From a virus: a stretch of 39,855 bases of DNA. A program made the position numbers and the translations under genes. The stretch is taken from positions 1 to 39,855 of the IMG/VR virus record IMGVR_UViG_3300015360_000090; one strand, written 5' to 3'. Below the pieces are notes generated by a model that was given only the letters and a program-made list of their open reading frames with translations, did no database searches and had not been told where the DNA came from. Shown piece by piece: positions 35,541 through 39,855 of the stretch. Each line of letters starts with the position of its first letter. Position 1 is the first letter of the stretch.

Positions 35541-37043
35541 GTGGTCAATATCGAACTCCGCCTACTTGCGAAGATGCTCCACTCCGGTGACTTCACCCCG
35601 ATCATGAAAGGGGAGATTACCGCCGAGAGCATGACGACCGAACAAGGACTGGTCTTGTTCGAGTTCATCACGACGTACAGAACCTCGACCGACAACGTGG
35701 CGGGGTTCCCGTCTCTATCGGTGGTGCGAGGGCGCTTCACGAACTCTGCGATCGAGCTTACGGACCCAGACCCTGGGGACACGATCGAAGCGCTGGTCTA
35801 CGAAACGCAGATGCAAAAGATGAGAGCGAAGGTTCAAGAGATCGCCGTGGATCTCGATAACCTAGCGAAGAGCTCGGAGTCCCTCACCGAGCCTCTCATC
35901 AAGAAGCAGAACGAGCTTCGCAAAATGACGGACAAGCTGCAGAGATCGCAGCATGTCAGCCTGGCCCGAGGGTTCGACGACGTCCTCGCCGACTACGACA
36001 ACGGGGAGATCATGGTCGAAGGCATCCCGTGGCCATGGCCGTCGATGCAAAAGCCGACCAAGGGGATGCAGAGGGGCGAGTTCATCATCATTGCGGGGCG
36101 TCCCAAGTCTCGCAAGACGTTCACTGCTCTGATGGTTGGCGTACACGCCATGATCAACTCGGGTGCGCGGGTGCTGGTGTTCACGCCCGAGATGAAGCGG
36201 CGCATGGTCTTGCTTCGCGTTGTCGCTTTCGCCTGCCAGCTTCGCTACACCGAGTTCAAGGATTCATCGCTCGATTCGATAGAGACCATGCGGCTACTCG
36301 AGGCTGCGCGCCTCTACGGCCGGATGCCTGACGAGACGGATGCGCAGTACGGCTTCCGCCTGTTCTCTAACCTCCCTGGGATCAATCCGGACCGTCCCCC
36401 GTCGATCGACATTGTAGAGTCGACTGGGCGCACAGTGTCCTGGATGGAATCGCAGATCAAGCTGTTCAGCCCAGACATCGTCATCGCGGACTCGTTCTAC
36501 CGTCAGGTCGCTGATGGTCAAAAACGAAACGACACCGACCACAAGGCCATGTCCCAGCTCAGCCGGAACATGAAGGACATGGCCATGACTGAGAACGTCG
36601 TACTGATCGGTACGCACCAGCTCAACCGTGAGGCCGAGAACAAGGTGGGTTCTCTATCGAACCTTGGGTACTCAGACGCGTTCGGTCAGGACATGGATCT
36701 CGGCTTCCGTGTCATCACGGGCAAGCTGAACGGAACCGACGTCTCAGCCTTGGTGGTTCTAGGCGGACGCGAGGTACCCTTCGATGGTATCTTGATCAAC
36801 AACGTCCCGTGCTGCGACTTCACCGAGATCGCACCGATCACCAACAAGTCTATGCTGACCGCGCTCCTCAACCAAGAGGACGAGCAGGATGCCAAGGACG
36901 AGGCCGACGCTGCCAAGGACAAGGTTCGCAAGAGCACCTTCAGCAACAAGACCGCGAACCAGCTCAAGAAATCTACTGCTGCTGCTGAGGTAAGGGCAGG
37001 CATCAAGCACAACCCATTCGACAAATCCGAGGTCGATGACTGA
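35541..37043 (+). CDS. Replicative DNA helicase, DnaB/RecA-fold family
   Basis: 500 residues from a GTG with CAGGAGAG upstream. The N-terminal 140 residues are helical and include a probable coiled-coil linker. The RecA-type motor follows: Walker A GRPKSRKTF (about 186-194), in which Arg replaces the usual Gly before Lys; VLVFTPEMKRR, matching the Glu-containing H1a region; Walker B IVIADSFYRQ (about 313-322); and IGTHQLNREAE, matching the H3/H4 Gln-containing region. The C-terminal 70 residues are Lys/Asp-rich and probably disordered. Family role: a ring helicase at the replication fork. It overlaps the primase gene by eight bases, which fits a helicase-primase pair. Confidence 0.88.
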   Translation: MVNIELRLLAKMLHSGDFTPIMKGEITAESMTTEQGLVLFEFITTYRTSTDNVAGFPSLSVVRGRFTNSAIELTDPDPGDTIEALVYETQMQKMRAKVQEIAVDLDNLAKSSESLTEPLIKKQNELRKMTDKLQRSQHVSLARGFDDVLADYDNGEIMVEGIPWPWPSMQKPTKGMQRGEFIIIAGRPKSRKTFTALMVGVHAMINSGARVLVFTPEMKRRMVLLRVVAFACQLRYTEFKDSSLDSIETMRLLEAARLYGRMPDETDAQYGFRLFSNLPGINPDRPPSIDIVESTGRTVSWMESQIKLFSPDIVIADSFYRQVADGQKRNDTDHKAMSQLSRNMKDMAMTENVVLIGTHQLNREAENKVGSLSNLGYSDAFGQDMDLGFRVITGKLNGTDVSALVVLGGREVPFDGILINNVPCCDFTEIAPITNKSMLTALLNQEDEQDAKDEADAAKDKVRKSTFSNKTANQLKKSTAAAEVRAGIKHNPFDKSEVDD

Positions 37044-38127
37044 TATCGCATCCGCTCTGTTCGCGTTTGCGCCGCACCTAGAATCCACTGCGAAGCGATC
37101 GAGTGGGTACATCATGATCCAATGCCCGTTCCATGGAAGCGGGCAGGAAAAGAACCCGTCGTGCAGCGTAGCGCTCGAGAAGCCCGTGTTCTTTTGCCAC
37201 AGCTGCCAGACCTCGGGACATGTGTCCTTGATCTTCAAGTCTATGGGGCTTGGCAAGGACAACATCGCCACGATCCTGAAGTCCTCGGGCCTAGACAAGC
37301 CCTATGAGAAGACGTCACGGCGGGGCAAGGTTGCAGCACGCCTGACTGCAAACATGAACGTCTTCCGGGGACCGTTCGTCCTCGATGAGGACGTTCTCGA
37401 CGAGTACCGCCACGCCCCGAAGATGCTGCTGCGCGCAGGCTATGCGAAGTCGACGCTTCGGCACTTTGAGGTCGGGTACGACCCCAATAATCTCCGCATC
37501 ACGTTCCCCATCCGCAATGTCTACGGAGATCTAGTAGGCATCTCGGGCAGGGCGATGCTCGAGGGCCAGGAGCCACGCTACAAGATCTATGACTCCGAGA
37601 TGAAGATGCGGGAAGGCTTCCACATCCCGAAGGAGTACTCGATGGAAGAGGTCAAGGACTCCGTGCTCTGGCATGGGCATGTCGTCCGCCCCTTCTTCTA
37701 CACCTCCGAAGAGCAGTCTGAGATCTTCGTAATCACCGAAGGGTTCAAGGCCTGCATGTGGGTATGGCAGTCCGGCTATAAGAGTTCGGTCGCCACCATC
37801 GGTGCCTACCTGACCGACATGCATGCCGAGTTGATCGCCTCCTCCGTACAGCACGTTGTCCTATTTCTGGACAACAACGAAGCGGGCTGGCGTGGTACGG
37901 TCCGCGCCGGGAGAATCCTCTCCTCGTACGGGATTGATGTACGTGTTGCTAAGTATCCTGATGAAAGACAACAGCCTGACGACCTAACGCCTGAAGAAGT
38001 AACCTTTTCGATCTCAAAGCCTGAATCATACATCCTGTGGAGACAACATAATCATGTCAGACAATACGTTCATGAAGACGCGGAGCGCAGGCGCCCTCGG
38101 ACCCCGCCTGGGAGAACAAGCGCGTAG
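37036..38127 (+). CDS. DNA primase, DnaG-type
   Basis: 363 residues. The N-terminal zinc-binding region is CPFHGSGQEKNPSC followed by FFCHSC, near residues 30-57. The RNA-polymerase/TOPRIM region has GDLVGISGRAM, then the TOPRIM motifs VITEGFKAC with Glu near 240 and FLDNNEAG near 280. No helicase-binding C-terminal domain is seen, so the protein is shorter than bacterial DnaG (about 580). Family role: synthesis of RNA primers for the lagging strand. Its last 74 bases overlap the next gene in another frame, and that tail is Arg/Pro-rich. Confidence 0.88.
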   Translation: MTDIASALFAFAPHLESTAKRSSGYIMIQCPFHGSGQEKNPSCSVALEKPVFFCHSCQTSGHVSLIFKSMGLGKDNIATILKSSGLDKPYEKTSRRGKVAARLTANMNVFRGPFVLDEDVLDEYRHAPKMLLRAGYAKSTLRHFEVGYDPNNLRITFPIRNVYGDLVGISGRAMLEGQEPRYKIYDSEMKMREGFHIPKEYSMEEVKDSVLWHGHVVRPFFYTSEEQSEIFVITEGFKACMWVWQSGYKSSVATIGAYLTDMHAELIASSVQHVVLFLDNNEAGWRGTVRAGRILSSYGIDVRVAKYPDERQQPDDLTPEEVTFSISKPESYILWRQHNHVRQYVHEDAERRRPRTPPGRTSA

Positions 38128-39289
38128 ACGCGTAGTTCCGCGGAACAACGAGAAGCGAACCATCCCGGAAGGGCAGTTCGACCGCTTCTTCCCCAATGAG
38201 GTCCCGCTTTGGATCAACCTCTCTCCGTGCTCTGGCTATGAGCAAGAGGTCTACGATCGTGCCGAGAAGGCAGTGATCAAAGTCGAGACGACGTGGTTCG
38301 AGAGCCAGAAGCACTATGTCGCCCGCAACAAGGGCAGGGTCGACAAGTACAACAAGCGGCTCGAGACCGAGTTCATCTGCTCGTGCGGCGCGTACCAGGA
38401 AGCGCCGTGCTACGGCTGCGCAATCCGCAAAAACCACTACGACGCGATGGACACCATCCAGGCCGAGAAGGGTATCCGACCGGATAAGGAAGCCCCGATC
38501 AGCCGCATGTCGCAGTTCAGCTTCGCCATCACTGTCGCCGAGAAGATTCTCGCGATCCCTCTTCGCGACGCCAAGGGCGACATCCGCAAGATGAAGGGCA
38601 CCAACAACACCATCTACCGCTACGTCCCGTACCCGGTGGCATCCCAGACGATGACCGACTCTGAGATGGCTGTCTTCACGTCCGCCTACGGGCACAAGAT
38701 GCACTGGACCCTTGGGCCACAGGACCTGAGCGTCCTGGTCGAAGCCGACGACAAGATGCGCAACAGCTGTGGCAACTGCGCAGATCCTCTGTTCAGCGCC
38801 GCTATGGTGTGTCCGGGCTGCGAAAACGTCACGGCCCTCCCCGAGATGGTTTCAGGAGTCGATCTCACGCAGGCGCGTAACAAGATCCGGAACTGCGAGC
38901 ATTGCCACGAGAGAGGGCCGTTCGTGCCGGTGATGCAGTGCGGCGGCTGTGGTGTCGCCGTCGAAGGTCGCCTGACGAGCTTCGACATCCGCATCACGCG
39001 CAAGAAGGTCGGAGACAAGTACCTCACAGACATTCTCGCGATCCGCATCCCCGGCTCGAAGAACGCAGAAGACAACGCGCGCTTCAAGCACCTCACGGAG
39101 AACCCCCTGCACCTCGAAGACATCTTCGCACCGACACCCCTCGAGCGGCAGAAGTACATCTGTGGCACCGACCTGACGCACGGCATCCGGCCTGAAGATG
39201 CGATCAGACGCGCCAAGGGTGAGAGCGAAAGCAACACCGCGACAGAGCCGTACTCCGCTCCCGAAGAAGACGACGGAATCCCCTTCTGA
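38054..39289 (+). CDS. Three-zinc-ribbon protein with SSB-type acidic tip; probable ssDNA-binding or replisome protein
   Basis: 411 residues. Three four-Cys clusters are visible: CSCG with CYGC near residues 110-124, CGNC with CPGC near 239-256, and CEHC with CGGC near 280-299. The C-terminus ends in EEDDGIPF, very close to the DDDIPF tip with which bacterial SSB recruits partners. Between are beta-rich stretches (FDIRITRKKVGDKYL, DILAIRIPG) that could form an OB-like fold. I infer ssDNA binding and recruitment of replisome proteins from this tip and from the position between primase and DNA polymerase. No known family covers the whole. The TGA overlaps the polymerase ATG (TGATG). Confidence 0.75.
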   Translation: MSDNTFMKTRSAGALGPRLGEQARRRVVPRNNEKRTIPEGQFDRFFPNEVPLWINLSPCSGYEQEVYDRAEKAVIKVETTWFESQKHYVARNKGRVDKYNKRLETEFICSCGAYQEAPCYGCAIRKNHYDAMDTIQAEKGIRPDKEAPISRMSQFSFAITVAEKILAIPLRDAKGDIRKMKGTNNTIYRYVPYPVASQTMTDSEMAVFTSAYGHKMHWTLGPQDLSVLVEADDKMRNSCGNCADPLFSAAMVCPGCENVTALPEMVSGVDLTQARNKIRNCEHCHERGPFVPVMQCGGCGVAVEGRLTSFDIRITRKKVGDKYLTDILAIRIPGSKNAEDNARFKHLTENPLHLEDIFAPTPLERQKYICGTDLTHGIRPEDAIRRAKGESESNTATEPYSAPEEDDGIPF

Positions 39290-39855
39290 TGCCTAGACTT
39301 CGTCTACTGCCGCCGGTAACGGCGGCTGAGACGACGGACCAGGCCGCCCCGATCATCGAGTACTTGATGAACCGGGGCGGCTCGATCTCGATTGACACAG
39401 AGACGACAGGCCTAGACCGGATGAGGTCTACCGTTCTCTACTGGTCAATGGCGACGGAGGACCGGCGCTACTTCTTTCCTAAGGAGCTGCTCGGGTTCTT
39501 CGGTCCGTTGTTTCTACGCAAAGACCTGACCTGGTACCTGGCCAACGCCAAGTACGACATGCACATCCTTCGAAACATGGGCCACAGCCTCGAGGGCGAT
39601 GTCTGGGACATCATCGACATGGATGCCATGGACGACGACACACGTGGTCACGGCCTGAAAGAACAGGCGTGGCGCGCGTATGAGTCCCGCTGGGGTGAGT
39701 TCAACGAGCTGTTCCTCGATCCACGCTTGGTCAGCCAAGAACTTGAGCTCGACAAGTCTAGCTTCGACAAGTTCAAGACCCTCGACAACGGAAGGAAGCT
39801 TGAGCTCGTCTACAGCCAGTGCCCTGAACTCGTAGAGAACTACGCCAGCTGCGAC
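39289..39855 (+). CDS. DNA polymerase I-type (family A), N-terminal exonuclease domain (partial, runs off the right edge)
   Basis: The first 189 codons are in the window. The 3'-5' exonuclease motifs are present: Exo I SIDTETTGLD near residues 34-43, Exo II ANAKYDMHIL near 84-93, and Exo III YASCD at the very edge (185-189). All four metal-binding acidic positions are therefore intact, pointing to an active proofreading domain. No 5'-3' exonuclease domain precedes it. The polymerase domain lies outside the window, so family A is inferred from the exonuclease style and the helicase-primase context. The ATG overlaps the previous stop. Confidence 0.85.
   Translation, partial: MPRLRLLPPVTAAETTDQAAPIIEYLMNRGGSISIDTETTGLDRMRSTVLYWSMATEDRRYFFPKELLGFFGPLFLRKDLTWYLANAKYDMHILRNMGHSLEGDVWDIIDMDAMDDDTRGHGLKEQAWRAYESRWGEFNELFLDPRLVSQELELDKSSFDKFKTLDNGRKLELVYSQCPELVENYASCD

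Overview
The window is a tightly packed segment of a large tailed-phage genome (Caudoviricetes), probably a contractile-tailed myovirus infecting a bacterium. The evidence is a large terminase, a portal, a gp5/gpV-like spike, a DnaB-like helicase, a DnaG-like primase and a family A DNA polymerase. There is almost no non-coding DNA, and neighbouring genes are joined by ATGA, TAATG or TGATG overlaps. I saw no tRNA, rRNA, CRISPR array, insertion sequence or integrase. The host cannot be named from the sequence; the promoters resemble bacterial sigma-70 sites.

Layout, left to right. (1) 1-3403, minus strand: four virion-type genes. The last runs off the left edge and is interrupted by a LAGLIDADG-containing intein. 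(2) 3465-6492, plus strand: an unknown gene, a complete GyrB-type topoisomerase subunit and a small membrane protein. (3) 6551-19367, minus strand: a 2074-residue RNA polymerase in which the beta and beta' subunits form one chain, then a tail spike, three unknown genes and the terminase. (4) 19442-23715, plus strand: three small genes, a MoxR-type AAA+ ATPase, a metallopeptidase/VWA protein and an unknown third partner. (5) 23747-30164, minus strand: virion genes ending with the portal. (6) 30228-39855, plus strand: DNA metabolism, with a UvsW/XPB-like helicase, a UDG-superfamily protein, several small unknowns, the DnaB-like helicase, the primase, a zinc-ribbon protein with an SSB-like tail, and the start of a Pol I-type polymerase.

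Convergent blocks are separated by strong hairpins (6510-6533 and 23720-23741). The first genes of two minus-strand blocks, RNA polymerase at 19367 and a virion gene at 30164, share the same promoter layout: TTGACC, 18 bases, TAnnCT, 6 bases, start codon. The predicted transcription start falls on the start codon, so both mRNAs may be leaderless. The host polymerase could therefore read both virion blocks, one of which encodes the phage's own polymerase.

The most notable items are the single-chain beta-beta' polymerase, the intein, the twin leaderless promoters, the MoxR/VWA-peptidase triad and the three-zinc-ribbon SSB-like protein. All functions are assigned by reading motifs; no database search was run.
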